64,000 nt of DNA, from assembly GCF_000568255.1 (NCBI RefSeq), contig NZ_KK037166.1, forward strand, positions 7,822,810-7,886,809. Reading direction: 5' to 3'. Within the stretch, counting starts at the first letter, position 1. Each line of letters begins with the position of its first letter. Below, piece by piece: positions 1-11,000 of this stretch. The stretch is from Kutzneria sp. 744. Lineage in GTDB: Bacteria > Actinomycetota > Actinomycetes > Mycobacteriales > Pseudonocardiaceae. Made by a program: the position numbers and the translations under genes. The notes beneath the pieces were generated by a model. It did not search any database, was not told the origin of the DNA, and worked only from the letters and a program-made list of their open reading frames with translations.

Positions 1-1
1 C

Positions 2-1084
2 GAGCCCGGGCGGTTCATGCCGCACGACCTCGTGCGCGCGTACTGCGTGACCTTGGCCGGCGAGGAGTTGAGCGAGGACGAGCGGCGGGCCGTGGCCGGT
101 CGCATGCTCGACTACTACCTGTACTGCGCCGACCTGGCCGACGGGCTGCTGCCGATCACGCGCGGCAACGTCAAGATCTCGCCCTCGCACGTGCCGGCCG
201 AGATTCCCGTGATCGACTCGTCGGCGACGGCCATGGCGTGGTTGGAGGCGGAGCGGGTCAACCTGCTGGCCGCCGCCGCGTACGCCGTCACGCACGGCTG
301 GTCCGTGCACGCGTGGCAGCTGCCGTACACGCTGAGCCGGCTGTTCTGGCTGCTGGCCGACCGTGACTCGTGGCTGACCACGCACGAGGCCGCGACGCCC
401 GTGGTGCGCCGGTTGAAGGATCCGTTGGCGCAGTTCGTCACGCTGCACAACCTCGGCGTGGTGCTGACGCTGCACGAGCGATTCGACGAGGCGCTGGAGG
501 CGGAACGGGAAGCGCTTTCCGTGAGCCGGCGTCAGGGCCACGGGGAATGGCAGGCGCGGGCGTACACCTCGATCGCCAACATCCTCACCTCCACCGGCCG
601 CACGGCCGAGGCCGAGGTGCAGTACCTGCGGGCGGCCGAGATCAGCAAGCGCACCGGCTCCCAGTTCGCCGAGGCCAACAACCTGCACAACCTGGCCTGC
701 CTGTACGCCGGGGAGCAGCGGCACACCGAGGCCGTGCAGCAGCTGCGAGCCGCGATGGAGATCTACCGGGCGCTCGGGGACACCGTCGGCGAGACCGCGG
801 GCCTGAGCACCCTGGCCGAGTCGCTGATCGCGCTGGGGGAGGGCGCCGAGGCGTTGACCGCCGCCAAGCGGGCGCTGGAGGTCGCCGTCGAGGCCAGCAG
901 CGTCTACCACCAGGGCATCGCCCACGACCGCATCGCCCAGGCCCTCGACAACCTCGGCGACCAGCAGGCCCTACCCCACTGGCAGCGCTCCCTGTCGGTC
1001 CTGACCGACCTCGGCGCCCCCGAAGCCGACGGCGTCCGCGCGAGGCTCGCCAGAGCCCGGGTCTCTGTGAGAACCCCCGCCTGA
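2..1084 (+). CDS. C-terminal part of a STAND (NB-ARC/TPR) transcriptional regulator, 5' truncated by window edge
   Basis: The reading frame is open from the first bases of the window, so the start and the N-terminal DNA-binding and NTPase domains lie outside it; about 360 residues are visible. The first residues (EPGRFMPHDLVRAYC) match the 'FHDLLRxY' helix that follows the NB-ARC domain in AfsR-like proteins. The remainder is alpha-helical TPR-type sequence, with NLGVVL, ALEAERE, EAEVQYLRAAEI and NNLHNLACLY repeats at about 40-residue spacing. It is probably a pathway-specific or global regulator. Whether it is a SARP or another STAND type cannot be told without the N-terminus. A second, complete protein of this architecture lies at 8052. 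Confidence 0.8.
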   Translation, partial: EPGRFMPHDLVRAYCVTLAGEELSEDERRAVAGRMLDYYLYCADLADGLLPITRGNVKISPSHVPAEIPVIDSSATAMAWLEAERVNLLAAAAYAVTHGWSVHAWQLPYTLSRLFWLLADRDSWLTTHEAATPVVRRLKDPLAQFVTLHNLGVVLTLHERFDEALEAEREALSVSRRQGHGEWQARAYTSIANILTSTGRTAEAEVQYLRAAEISKRTGSQFAEANNLHNLACLYAGEQRHTEAVQQLRAAMEIYRALGDTVGETAGLSTLAESLIALGEGAEALTAAKRALEVAVEASSVYHQGIAHDRIAQALDNLGDQQALPHWQRSLSVLTDLGAPEADGVRARLARARVSVRTPA

Positions 1085-1207
1085 ACCCCCGCGAGTCACG
1101 CTTCTCCGGCACACCGAAATACGGTTTCGAGCAGAACTGAGCCTGCGGTGTCAGGTCTGCTCGAAACCGACATTCGCACTGCCTGAGAGCGTGACTCGCC
1201 GGGGTGT
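1082..1207. repeat. Nested imperfect palindrome after the first gene
   Basis: The outer arms (1085-1102 and 1190-1207) match at 17 of 18 positions around GCGAGTCACGCT and AGCGTGACTCGC. Inside them a second inverted pair, TTTCGAGCAGA and TCTGCTCGAAA, lies near 1125-1135 and 1158-1168. It begins at the stop codon, so it could act as a terminator. It also shares the string TGAACCCCCGCGAGTC with 17959 and CACACCGAA with 21732, which suggests a dispersed intergenic repeat family. Confidence 0.6.
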
Positions 1208-1337
1208 AAGGGCCTTACCTCGGGCTTAGGCGGGGTCACGGGGTGCGGGTAAGGGATCGGGTAGGCGTTCGTCCGATGCCCGGGGCCCGGCCTCAGGGCA
1301 ACTCTCCACCTTGTCGGAAACCGATGAGGAGGAAGCG

Positions 1338-1514
1338 ATGTTGGAGTACAGCGCCCCGGAGTCGATCCGGGCCGAGGTCGAGTACCGGCAGGCGCGGGCC
1401 AGGGAGCTGGCGCGGCCGATCGCCGAGCACGCGCCGATCCGGTTGCCCAAGCTGTTCCGGCGGCACCGCGCGAGTGACGACCATGACCCGAAAGCGGCCC
1501 GCCACGCGGCCTGA
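1338..1514 (+). CDS. Small basic protein of unknown function upstream of the LAL regulator
   Basis: This ORF encodes 58 residues (MLEYSAPESIRAEVEYRQ...). An in-frame ATG exists 27 bases upstream, but I chose 1338 because a GAGGAGG ribosome binding site sits seven bases before it. The protein is rich in Arg and Ala, with a helical N-terminal half (IRAEVEYRQARARELAR) and a basic LPKLFRRHRAS stretch. There is no signal peptide or membrane segment. It ends 11 bases before the next start codon, so it is probably co-transcribed with the large regulator. I recognise no domain and assign no function. Confidence 0.6.
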   Translation: MLEYSAPESIRAEVEYRQARARELARPIAEHAPIRLPKLFRRHRASDDHDPKAARHAA

Positions 1515-1525
1515 GGTGTGCGACC

Positions 1526-4450
1526 ATGCCCACCGTGCCGCGCCTGGGATCCGGAATTCCGCTGGTGGCACGCAGCGCGGAGATCACCCGCCTGCGTGCC
1601 GCCCTCGCGCGGGCCGATCAGGGCCAGGCCGGGGCCGTGCTGGTGTCGGGGGACGCCGGCGTCGGCAAGACCCGGCTGCTGACCGACCTGGCGGCGACGG
1701 CCGAGCAGGCCGGCGCCCTGGTCCTCATCGGACGGTGCGTCGGATCCGGGGCCGGCCTGCCGTACCTGCCGTTCGCCGACGTGCTCGCGCAGCTGCGGGG
1801 CGACCGCCCGGAGGCCCTGCACAGCCGCCCGGCGTTGGCCCGGCTGCTGCCGGACCTGGCGGTCAAGCCGCTCAGCCGTGAGGACGACGCGGAGCTGGGG
1901 CAGCTCCAGCTCTTCGACGCCGTGCACAGCCTGCTGGCCGAGCTTTCCGCCGAGCGCACGGTGTTGCTCACGGTCGAGGACGTGCACTGGGCCGACTCGT
2001 CCTCCCGGAACCTGTTGACCTTCCTGCTGTCCCGGTTGAGCTCGCAGCGCCTGCTCGTCGCCGTCACCTATCGTGCCGACGAACTGCACCGACGCCACCC
2101 GCTGCGCCCTGTGCTGGCGGAGCTGGTCCGGCTGTCCGCGGTGGAACGCCTTGACCTGACGCCGTTCAACGCCTCCGACGCCACCGCCTTCGTACGGGCG
2201 CTGGCCGACGACGACCTCACCGACGTGCAGGTGCAGCGCATCGCGGAACGCTCCGAGGGCAACGCCTTCTTCGCCGAGGAGTTGTTGGCCAGCAGCGTCG
2301 ACTGCGGCTGCGACGATCCCGGCGTGCCCACGGCGTTGGCCGATGTGCTGCTGGCCCGGATCGAACGCCTCAGCCCGGCGGCGCAGCAGGTGCTGCGGGC
2401 CGCTTCCGCCGGCGGCCGGCGGGTTCAGTACGCGCGGCTGCACGAGGTCGCCGGCATGGCCCCGCCGGAGCTGGAGGATGCGCTGCGGGAAGCCGTGCAG
2501 CACAACGTGTTGGTCGATGTGAACGAGCACTACGCGTTCCGGCACGCTCTGCTGCGCGAGGCCATCTACACCGATCTCCTTCCGGGGGAACGGGTTCGGC
2601 TGCACGCCGCGTACGCCCAGCTGATCAAGACCGAGCCGGGAATGCGTGGCAACGCGGCGAAACTGGCGTACCACAGCATGGAGAGCCACGACCTTCCGCA
2701 GGCATTGGCCGCTTCCGTGCAGGCCGCCAGCGAGGCCGACGACGCGGGCGCGCCCTCCGAGGCGTTGCACTACACCGAGCAGGCCCTGAAGATCTGGCCC
2801 GCCGTCGCCGATCCCGAGTCCCATGCCGGCGTCACCGAGGTGAAGCTGACCAAGATGGCCAGCATGTTCGCCATCAGCGCCGGCGAGCTGGAGCGGGGCA
2901 TCGCGTTCGCCCGTCAGGCCGTGCGCATCTCCACCGATGACGCCAAGATCGAATCCCTGCGGCGCCTGGCCCTGGCAGTGGCCAATTTGGACGGTCGCGA
3001 GCAGGAGGCCGCCGGCGTCATCGACGAGGCGTGGGAGCTCGTGCACGATCAGCCCGAGTCCGTCAACCGGGCCTGGGTCATGGCCGTTCGGGCCCGCATG
3101 ATGCGCGCCGTCTGCCGGCCCGGCGCCCGCGCCGCCGCCGAGGACGCCCTCAACTCCGCCGTGCAGACCGGTTCCCGCAGCGCCGAGGCCGACGTTCTGA
3201 TCACCGTCGCCGTCATGGACGAGAAGGACGGCCTCGTCGACGACGCCTGCTCCCGTCTGATCATCGCCCGGGACCGGGCCATCGAGGCCGGCGCCCTGAA
3301 CGTCGAGCTGCGGGCCTGGTTCAACCTGGGCGTCAACCGCTACGAGCAAGGGCTCATCGGCGAGGCCGTCAAGGTCTTCTCCGAGGGCCTGCGCCGCTCC
3401 GAGAAGAATGGATTGTCCTGGAGCCCTTCGGGTTTCCAGCTTCGTGCGCTGCTGGCCGTCGCTCGCTACGTCGCCGGCGACTGGGCCGGCAGCGCCGAGG
3501 CCGCCCGGCTGCCCGGGGACCCCGTCGCCAACCTCGGCACCGCCATCGTCGCCGCCTCCGGCCTGCCCACCGAGGTCGGCGCCGGCCGCCTCGACCAGGC
3601 CGAGCTCCTGCTCCAGCGGCTCCGCCCCGAGTGGCGCCGCGACTTCCAGCTGCCCCTGTTCTGCACCGCCGCCGCCGTCGAGCTGCACGGCTGGCGGGGC
3701 CGCCCCGACCTGGCCCTCGCCGCCGCCGAGGACGGCATCGACACCCTGGAGTCCATCGAGCCGGGCCTCACCGGCGTGATCCACCTTGCCGCCCTTGGTG
3801 TCTCCGCCGCCGCCGACCTCGCCCGCCGCGACCGCCGCCGTCGTGATCCGGAGACCTCCGTGCTCGACTCCGCGGCCCGCTTCGCCGACCTCGGCTCCCT
3901 CGCCGCCAAGTCCCGCCCCCGCAGCGGAAAGCTCGGTCCCGAGGGCCTTGCCTGGCAGCTCCGGCTCGCCGCCGAGATCACCCGTCTCGACGACGGCACC
4001 GGCGATCCCCAGGCCTGGCGCCGTGTCGTCGACGCCTTCGGCTACGGCCACAGCTACGAGCGCGCCCTCGCCCGGTGGCGCCTCGCCGCCGCTCTCCTCG
4101 CCGACGACGCCCGTGACGAGGCCGCCCAGCAGCTCCGCCTCGCCGCCGAGTCCGCCGACCGCCTCGGCGCCATCCCGCTGTCCGCCGCCCTCTCCGACCT
4201 CGCCCGCCGCTCCCGCATCCAGCTCGGCGACGCCGTCCCCCGCGACACCGTCGACCTCCTCACCCCTCGCGAGCGCTCCGTTCTCTCCCTCGTCGCCCTG
4301 GGCCGCACCAACCGCGAGGTCGGCGAGGAGCTCTACATCAGCGAGAAGACCGTCAGCGTCCACCTCTCCCGCATCATGGCCAAACTCGGCGCCAGCCGCC
4401 GCGCCGAAGCCGTCGCCACCGCCTACGACCGCGGCCTCCTCGAATCCTGA
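1526..4450 (+). CDS. LAL-family (large ATP-binding) LuxR-type transcriptional regulator
   Basis: The 974-residue protein starts with an AAA/STAND ATPase domain: Walker A SGDAGVGKTR at residues 41-50 and a Walker B-like LLTVEDVHWAD near 150-160. A long TPR-like helical region follows. It ends in a LuxR/FixJ helix-turn-helix (LTPRERSVLSLVALGRTNREV... KTVSVHLSRIMAKLGA), the last about 65 residues. Size and domain order match LAL regulators such as MalT and the activators of actinomycete secondary-metabolite clusters. The small protein ends 11 bp upstream. An ABC exporter begins 210 bp downstream on the same strand and is a candidate target by position only. Confidence 0.9.
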   Translation: MPTVPRLGSGIPLVARSAEITRLRAALARADQGQAGAVLVSGDAGVGKTRLLTDLAATAEQAGALVLIGRCVGSGAGLPYLPFADVLAQLRGDRPEALHSRPALARLLPDLAVKPLSREDDAELGQLQLFDAVHSLLAELSAERTVLLTVEDVHWADSSSRNLLTFLLSRLSSQRLLVAVTYRADELHRRHPLRPVLAELVRLSAVERLDLTPFNASDATAFVRALADDDLTDVQVQRIAERSEGNAFFAEELLASSVDCGCDDPGVPTALADVLLARIERLSPAAQQVLRAASAGGRRVQYARLHEVAGMAPPELEDALREAVQHNVLVDVNEHYAFRHALLREAIYTDLLPGERVRLHAAYAQLIKTEPGMRGNAAKLAYHSMESHDLPQALAASVQAASEADDAGAPSEALHYTEQALKIWPAVADPESHAGVTEVKLTKMASMFAISAGELERGIAFARQAVRISTDDAKIESLRRLALAVANLDGREQEAAGVIDEAWELVHDQPESVNRAWVMAVRARMMRAVCRPGARAAAEDALNSAVQTGSRSAEADVLITVAVMDEKDGLVDDACSRLIIARDRAIEAGALNVELRAWFNLGVNRYEQGLIGEAVKVFSEGLRRSEKNGLSWSPSGFQLRALLAVARYVAGDWAGSAEAARLPGDPVANLGTAIVAASGLPTEVGAGRLDQAELLLQRLRPEWRRDFQLPLFCTAAAVELHGWRGRPDLALAAAEDGIDTLESIEPGLTGVIHLAALGVSAAADLARRDRRRRDPETSVLDSAARFADLGSLAAKSRPRSGKLGPEGLAWQLRLAAEITRLDDGTGDPQAWRRVVDAFGYGHSYERALARWRLAAALLADDARDEAAQQLRLAAESADRLGAIPLSAALSDLARRSRIQLGDAVPRDTVDLLTPRERSVLSLVALGRTNREVGEELYISEKTVSVHLSRIMAKLGASRRAEAVATAYDRGLLES

Positions 4451-4660
4451 CAAGCCAGACCGCGGGGCAGAGGCGTTTCCTCTTCGTTCACGAGGGGCCG
4501 AAAGACCGGGACGCGCCACCGGCGCCCGGGTTGTACTCCTTCGGGATGACGGGGGTCAGCCCTGAGGACGACGGCGTTTCCCGCCCGCGAGTGGATGTTG
4601 GGCGACGGGAGGGGGCCATAGGTTCTGCCTCATCGACTTCCAGGTGAAGGAGCAAGGCAC

Positions 4661-5413
4661 ATGTCTGCTGTGGCGTCCGACGTCGGACTCCGGACCGCGG
4701 TCCAGGCACGGGAGCTGGTCAAGGTGTACGGCCGGGGCGACACGGCGGTGCGGGCCCTGGACGGCGTGAGCGTGGCGTTCGCGGCCGGGAGGTTCACGGC
4801 GATCATGGGGCCGTCGGGCTCGGGCAAGTCGACGCTGATGCACTGCCTGGCCGGACTGGACTCGGTGAACAACGGCCAGGTCTACATCGGACAGACGGAC
4901 ATCACGACGCTGTCGGACCGGGACCTGACGAGGCTGCGCCGGGACCGGGTGGGCTTCGTGTTCCAGTCGTTCAACCTGCTGCCGACGCTGACGGCGGAGC
5001 AGAACATCCTGCTGGGCCTGGAGTTGGCCGGCCGGAAGCCGGACAAGGCCTGGTACGACACGATTGTCGACACGATCGGCCTGCGGCAGCGGCTGGGGCA
5101 CAAGCCGAGCGAGCTGTCGGGCGGCCAGCAGCAGCGGGTGGCGTGCGCGCGGGCCCTGGTGGCGCGGCCGGAGGTGGTGTTCGCGGACGAGCCGACGGGC
5201 AACCTGGACTCCCGCTCGGGCGCGGAGGTGCTGGACTTCCTGCGCATGTCGGTCCGCAAGCTGGGCCAGACGGTGATCATGGTGACGCACGACCCGGTGG
5301 CCGCCTCGTACGCGGACCGCGTGGTGCTGCTGGCCGACGGCCGGCTCGCGGGTGAGATCAACCAGCCGACCGCCGACTCGGTCCTGTCGGCCCTCAAGCA
5401 CCTGGGAGCGTGA
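4661..5413 (+). CDS. ABC transporter ATP-binding subunit, MacB/LolD-like
   Basis: This 250-residue ATPase has Walker A GPSGSGKST (residues 50-58), the Q-loop FQSFNLLPTL, signature LSGGQQQR near 152, Walker B VVFADEPTG and a TVIMVTHD switch histidine. These are diagnostic of the MacB/LolD/FtsE branch that pairs with FtsX-type permeases. A GAAGGAG ribosome binding site precedes the ATG. Its TGA overlaps the ATG of the permease (TGATG, 5411-5415), so the two are translationally coupled. It should power export or release of a lipid, peptide or antibiotic at the membrane; the substrate is not deducible. Confidence 0.95.
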   Translation: MSAVASDVGLRTAVQARELVKVYGRGDTAVRALDGVSVAFAAGRFTAIMGPSGSGKSTLMHCLAGLDSVNNGQVYIGQTDITTLSDRDLTRLRRDRVGFVFQSFNLLPTLTAEQNILLGLELAGRKPDKAWYDTIVDTIGLRQRLGHKPSELSGGQQQRVACARALVARPEVVFADEPTGNLDSRSGAEVLDFLRMSVRKLGQTVIMVTHDPVAASYADRVVLLADGRLAGEINQPTADSVLSALKHLGA

Positions 5414-7942
5414 TGTTCCGGGCCACGCTCGCGGGTCTGCGCGCCCGCACGGCGCGGATGGTGCTGTCGTCGATAGCGATCATCCTCGGCGTCGCCTTCG
5501 TCAGCGGCACGCTGATCCTGGGCAACGCCCTCAACGCACAGGTGCACGACAACCTGGCCCGCCAGACGCGGGGGAGTGGACGCGTCGGTCACGGTCAACC
5601 AGGACAGCGCGGCGATCCGCTCCAACAACCCGCCGAAGCTGACCCAGGACGCGGTGGACACGATCCGCAGGATTCCGGGCGTCGCGGGGGCGGACGGCCG
5701 GGGCGGCGGCACGCTGCCGCTGATCAAGTCCAACGGCAAGGCGGTGCAGGCGTTCGCCTCGACCATCGAGACGACGCCGCAGCTGCAGGAGTTCGACCTC
5801 GTCGAGGGCGCGTACCCCAAGGCGGACAACGAGATCGCCCTGGACGTCCGCACGGCCAAGTCGACCGGCATCGGCGTCGGCCAGAAGGTGTCGGTGCTGG
5901 GCCAGACCGACCAGCCGGTGCCGCTGACGGTGGTGGGCACCTACAGCCAGGGCAGCAACGCTCTGTCGCTGTCGGACCAGCAGGTGCTGCTGACCCCGAG
6001 CGGGATCTCCAAGCTGGACAAGCAGTCCGGTGTCTACCAGGTCGTGGCGGCGGCGGCTCCGGGCGTGAGCCAGCAGCAGCTGGTAGACCGGATCTCGGCC
6101 CAGCTGGGCGCCGACTACAAGGTGCAGACCGGCGACGCCATCACCCAGGAGACGCTGCAGCACGCCGGCCGCGGCACGGGCGGCCTGACCAACTTCATGC
6201 TGATCTTCGCGCTGATCTCGCTCGTGGTCGCGGCGATGGTCATCTACAACACGTTCACGATCCTGGTCGCCCAGCGCACCCGTGAGCTGGCGCTGCTGCG
6301 CTGCATCGGCGCGGAACGCCACCAGGTGTTCGGCAGCGTGCTGCTGGAGGCGTTCGTGATGGGCCTGATCGCCTCGGTGCTCGGCCTGGGCGTGGGCATC
6401 GGGCTGGCCGCGGTGCTGCAGAAGGCGGTCGCCTGGTTCGACGGCTCGACGGCCGCGGTGAGCCTGCCGATGTCCGGCACGGTGGTGATCGCGGCCTTCG
6501 CGATCGGCGTTGTCGTCACGGTGGCGTCGGCGGGCCTGCCGGCCCTGCGCGCGACCAAGGTGGCCCCGCTGGCGGCGCTGCGCAGCCAGCCGGACAGCCA
6601 CGACGAGGTCCGCCGCACCGGCGTGCTCAGGACGGTCAGCGCGGTGCTGCTGCTGCTCGCCGGCGCCGGCCTGATCGGCCTGGGCATGAACCTGAAGGAC
6701 CCGGACTCGGCGCTGTTCCCGGTCGGCGGCGGCACGATGGTGATGCTGCTGGGCGTGATCGTGCTCGGCCCGCTCATCGTCGGCCCGATCAACAAGGTGC
6801 TCGGGGCGGTTCCCTCGCTGCTGTTCGGCGTGCCGGCCAAGCTGGCCACGGCCAACGCCGGCCGCAACCCGCGCCGCACCGCGGCCACCACGGCGGCGCT
6901 GGTCATCGGCGTCACCATCGTCACGATGGTCACGGTGGTCGCCACCAGCGGCAAGCAGGCCGCCGGCGCCGAGGTGGACAAGCGGTTCCCGGCCGACTTC
7001 ACGGTCGCCTCCTCGGTCTACGACCACCCGCTGCCGGCCACGCTGCCCGGCCAGCTCAAGTCGGTGCCGCAGATCGCGCAGGTCGCCGCGACCACCCAGA
7101 CCGTCATGACGGTCGCGCAGTCCGGCGACCAGGGCATTCAGGGCATCGACAAGTCGGCGATCGGCACCATGGTCAACCCGAAGCTGGTCAGCGGCGACCT
7201 GAGCCAGGTCGGCCCGGGCACGATCGCGCTGAACAAGTCGGCCGTGGGCACGGCCAAGCTGGGCGACCAGCTGCTGGTCAGCACGCCCGACGCCAACAAG
7301 ATGCTCAAGCTCGTGGCCATCTACGACGCCAACGAGCTGGGCGACGGCCTGGTCACGCTGGACACGTTCGCGGCCATCGCGCCCAAGGTCATCGGCTACA
7401 CCCAGGTCCTGGTCAAGATGAAGCCGGGCGTCTCGGTCGGCGACGGCCAGAACGCCATGGACAAGGCCACGGCCAACGTCGCGGTGGCCGAGGTGAACAG
7501 CGCGGCGGCGACCAAGGAGCAGCTCAACGCGCAGATCGACAGCCTGCTGGCGCTGATGTGGGCGCTGATCGGGCTGGCGGTGGTGATCGCCCTGTTCGGC
7601 ATCGCCAACACGCTGGGCCTGTCGGTGCTGGAGCGGACGCGGGAGTCGGCGCTGCTGCGGGCGCTGGGCCTGACCAAGGGCCAGCTGCGGTTCATGCTGG
7701 TGATCGAGTCGGTGCTGATGGGCGTGATGGGCGCGCTGATGGGCGTGGTCCTGGGCGGCGCGTTCGCCTGGGTGCTGATCCAGGCCATCTCCAGCCCGGA
7801 TCTCCAGCTCGGCCTGGCGATCCCCGGCGGTCAGCTGGGCGTGCTGCTGCTGGCGGCGATCCTCGCCGCGGTGGTGGCGGCCCTGATGCCGGCCCGCCGG
7901 GCGGCCCGCACGTCGATCGTGGCGGGCATGGCAGAAGCCTGA
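5413..7942 (+). CDS. FtsX/MacB-like ABC permease, interrupted by a frameshift near 5570
   Basis: The protein would be about 842 residues. It has an N-terminal transmembrane helix, an extracellular domain, and two FtsX-type permease domains (FMLIFALISLVVAAMVIYNTFTILVAQRTRELALLR and, near the C-terminus, LMWALIGLAVVIALFGIANTLGLSVLERTRESALLR; each quoted in parts: FMLIFALISL, VYNTFTI-type cores and RTRE[SL]ALLR). The first 55 residues lie in one frame and the rest in the next. The switch falls in ACGCGGGGGAGTGGAC (5566-5581). Removing one base there restores RQTRGVDASVTV, the expected join, so an extra G in the G5 run is the simplest cause. It is coupled to the upstream ATPase. It could be a sequencing error or a true null allele. 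Confidence 0.85.
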
Positions 7943-7957
7943 TTCTCGCTGGCCGGG

Positions 7958-7986
7958 TGGCGCTCGTCCCTGGGGGACGAGCGCCA
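7958..7986 (+). terminator. Hairpin terminator after the ABC exporter
   Basis: A perfect 12-bp stem (TGGCGCTCGTCC at 7958-7969 and GGACGAGCGCCA at 7975-7986) with a five-base loop lies 15 bases after the permease stop. It is followed by TTCGTGT rather than a clean T-run, as is usual in high-GC actinobacteria. Confidence 0.7.
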
Positions 7987-8051
7987 TTCGTGTATCCACG
8001 ACCGGCTGGCGTGCTCCTGAACACCCAGGTGGCGAATGTCCTGGGGGACGT

Positions 8052-11000
8052 ATGGAACTTCGGTTGCTCGGGCCGGTGCAGGCGCGGATCGGGGCGACGG
8101 TGGTCGACCTCGGGCCGCGTCAGCGCCGGCTCGTGCTCGCGGTGCTGGCGATGGAGGTCAACCGGCTGGTGTCGGTGGACCGGCTGGTCGAGCTGGTGTG
8201 GCCGGTGCGGCCGCCCCGCACGGCCTCGCACGCGGTGCGGGTGTCGGTGTCGAGCATCCGTTCCCTGCTCTCGGAGGCCAAGGCCGACCTGGCGGTGGTG
8301 ACCCGCGGCTCCGGCTACCAGCTGCGGGCCGATCCGATGCTGATCGACGTGCACCGGTTCCAGGCCCTGGTCGCGCAGGCCCGTGCGGCGGCCGACGATC
8401 CGACCCGCCTGGGCCTGCTGGACGAGGCGTTGGCGCTGTGGCGGGGGCCGGCGCTGGTCGACACGGCCGACCCGGAGGTGATCGACCAGCTGGTCGGCGG
8501 CGTCACCGAGGCCCGGCTGGTGGCGCTGGAGGACCGGTTCGACGTGCTGCTGCGGCTGGCCCGGCACCAGGATGCGCTGGGCGAGCTGACCACGCTCGTG
8601 GACCACCATCCGACCCGCGAACGCCTGGTCGGGCAGCTGATGCTGGCGCTGCACCGCGGCGGCCAGAGCAGCCGGGCGCTGGCGGTGTCGCGGCGGACTC
8701 GGACGCTGCTGGCCGGGAGCTGGGCATCGACCCGGGCGAGGAGCTGGCCCGGCTGGAGCTGTCGATCCTGCGCAACGACCAGGCGCTGACGACCAGGTCG
8801 AACCAGCCGTCGGTGGCGATGACCGCGCCGGCGCTGCTGCCGCCGGCCATCGGCGACTTCACCGGCCGCGAGGCCCAGTTCGCCACCCTGGACGCCGGCG
8901 GCCCGGTGAAGGTCGTCGTCGGCACGGCCGGCGTCGGCAAGACCGCGCTGGCGGTCCAGTGGGGGCACCGGGTCCGGGCGCAGTTCCCGGACGGCCAGCT
9001 CTACGTCAACCTCAACGGCTACTCGGTCGGGCCGCCGGTGCAGCCGCTGCACGCGCTGTCCCAGTTCCTGCGGGCCGTCGGCGTGCCGCCGGATCAGGTT
9101 CCGGTCGACCTGGCCGAGGCGACGGGCATGTACCGCACGCTGCTGGCCGACCGGAAAGTGTTGGTGCTGCTGGACAATGCGGTCAGCGCGGAGCAGGTGC
9201 GGCCGCTGCTGCCGGCCGGCGCCGGCTGCCGGGTGCTGATCACCAGCCGCGATCGCCTCGACGGACTGGTCGCCCTGGAAGGGGCGCAGCGGCTGGCACT
9301 GGAGGTGATGTCCCCGGAGGAAGCGCTTTCCCTGCTGCGCCGGATGATCGGCGCGGAGCGGATCGACACCGACCTGGAGGCGGCGGCGGTGCTCGCCAGC
9401 ACCTGCGCGCATCTGCCGCTGGCGCTGCGGATCACCGCGGCGCAGCTGGCCAATCATCCGTGGCGGCCGATCGCCGATCACGTCGCCGCGCTGACCCAGG
9501 GCGACCTGTTGGCGTCGCTGCGAATCGACGGCGACGAGCAGAACGCCGTGCATGCCGCGTTCGACCTGTCGTACTCGGGACTGAAGCCGGAGGCGCAGGA
9601 GCTGTTCCGCCGCCTGGGATTGGTGCCCGGACCGGACGTCAGCGCCGAGTCCGCGGCGGCGCTGATCGAGCAAACCCCTTGCAAGACGGCAAGATTGCTG
9701 GATCAGCTGGCCGCCGCGCACCTCGTCGACCAACCCGTGCCCGGCCGCTACACCTGCCACGATCTGTTGCGGCACTACGCCCGTGAGCGCTCATACGACG
9801 AGGACAGCCCCGAAAAGCGAGCGAATGTGTTGCGGTGGCTGCTCGACGACTACCTGCGGCACACCCGCGCGGCGGTCGGTGTGCTGTACCCGCACATGCT
9901 CCAGCTCGTGCCCGCACCGACGTCCAAGGACCTGTTCGTCAACCTGTCGTCGGCACTGGCCTGGCTGGACGCGGAGCGGCCCAGCCTCGTGGCGGCCATT
10001 CACCACGCGGCCCGGGCCGGGCTGACGGAACACGCCTTGCATCTGGCCGACGCCATCCGGGCTTACCTTTACCAGCGCGGGGAAATCGCCGACTGGTTCG
10101 CGGTGGCTCGCCTGGCCCTCGCACTGTCCACCGAGGACGGCCGGGCCCGGGCGGCGGCCCTGTTCAGCCTCGGCACCGCCAACTACGCCGTGAACCAGTA
10201 CGCCGAGGCGACCGAGCTCTGGACGTCCGCGCTGACGTTGTTCCGTTCGACCGACTGGGTCCACGGGCAGGCGGCCGTGCTCAACAACCTAGGGCTGGTC
10301 AGCGAATCCACCGGCGAGCTGGCGCAGGCCGCCACGCACTACGAGCAGGCGCTGCGGGCCGGGCTGCGGATGGGCAGCCGGTACATCGAGGGCATGACGC
10401 TGATCAACCTCGGTGTGCTGTGCCAGCAACGGGGCGAGGTCGACCGGTCCATCGACTTCTGCCGCCGGGCCCTGACCGTGCAGCGGGAGATCAATCCCCG
10501 GGCGGAGGGCACCATGCTGACCTTCCTCGGCGGGGCGCTGTACCAGCGGGGCGATCTCGACGAGGCACTGGACAGCTGCACCGCCGGGCTGGCGTGCAGC
10601 CGTGAACTCGGCGCGCGCATCGACGAAGCCCAGTCGCAGGCGTACGTCGCGCTGGTTCAGCACGCCGCCGGACGGTCCGAGGAGGCGTTGGCCGCCGCCC
10701 GCACGGCGGTGGAGATCGCCGGCGACATCGCCTCCGTGCGCACCGAGGCGTACGTGCTGATCGTGCTGGGAGTGGTCACCGGCGACACCGAGCCGTGCGA
10801 GCGGGCGGTGACCCTGGCCCGGGCGATCGGCGCCCGCTACGACGAGTGCTACGGCCTGATCACCATGGCCGCCAACCTGATTCCCACCGGCAGCCTCGCG
10901 CACGCCACCGACTACGCCCAGCACGCCCTGAGCCTTGCTCGCGACGTCGGCTACCGGGCGTTGGAGGGGCAGGCCCTGTCCGTGCTGGCCGACGTCGCCC

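Noticed and set aside
1226-4519. 1097-codon minus-strand open frame opposite the LAL regulator
   Set aside because: It is low-complexity Gly/Ala/Asp sequence, the usual antisense shadow of a high-GC gene; the plus strand has complete AAA and LuxR domains.
5531-7999. 822-codon minus-strand open frame opposite the permease
   Set aside because: It is rich in His, Arg, Asp and Gln, a shadow composition, with no domain. The plus-strand frame has clear FtsX motifs.
8036-8720. N-terminal part of the plus-strand frame that continues into the SARP NB-ARC region
   Set aside because: This part is Gly/Ala/Arg-rich and without domain; the overlapping frame from 8052 holds the real winged helix, so a frameshift explains both.
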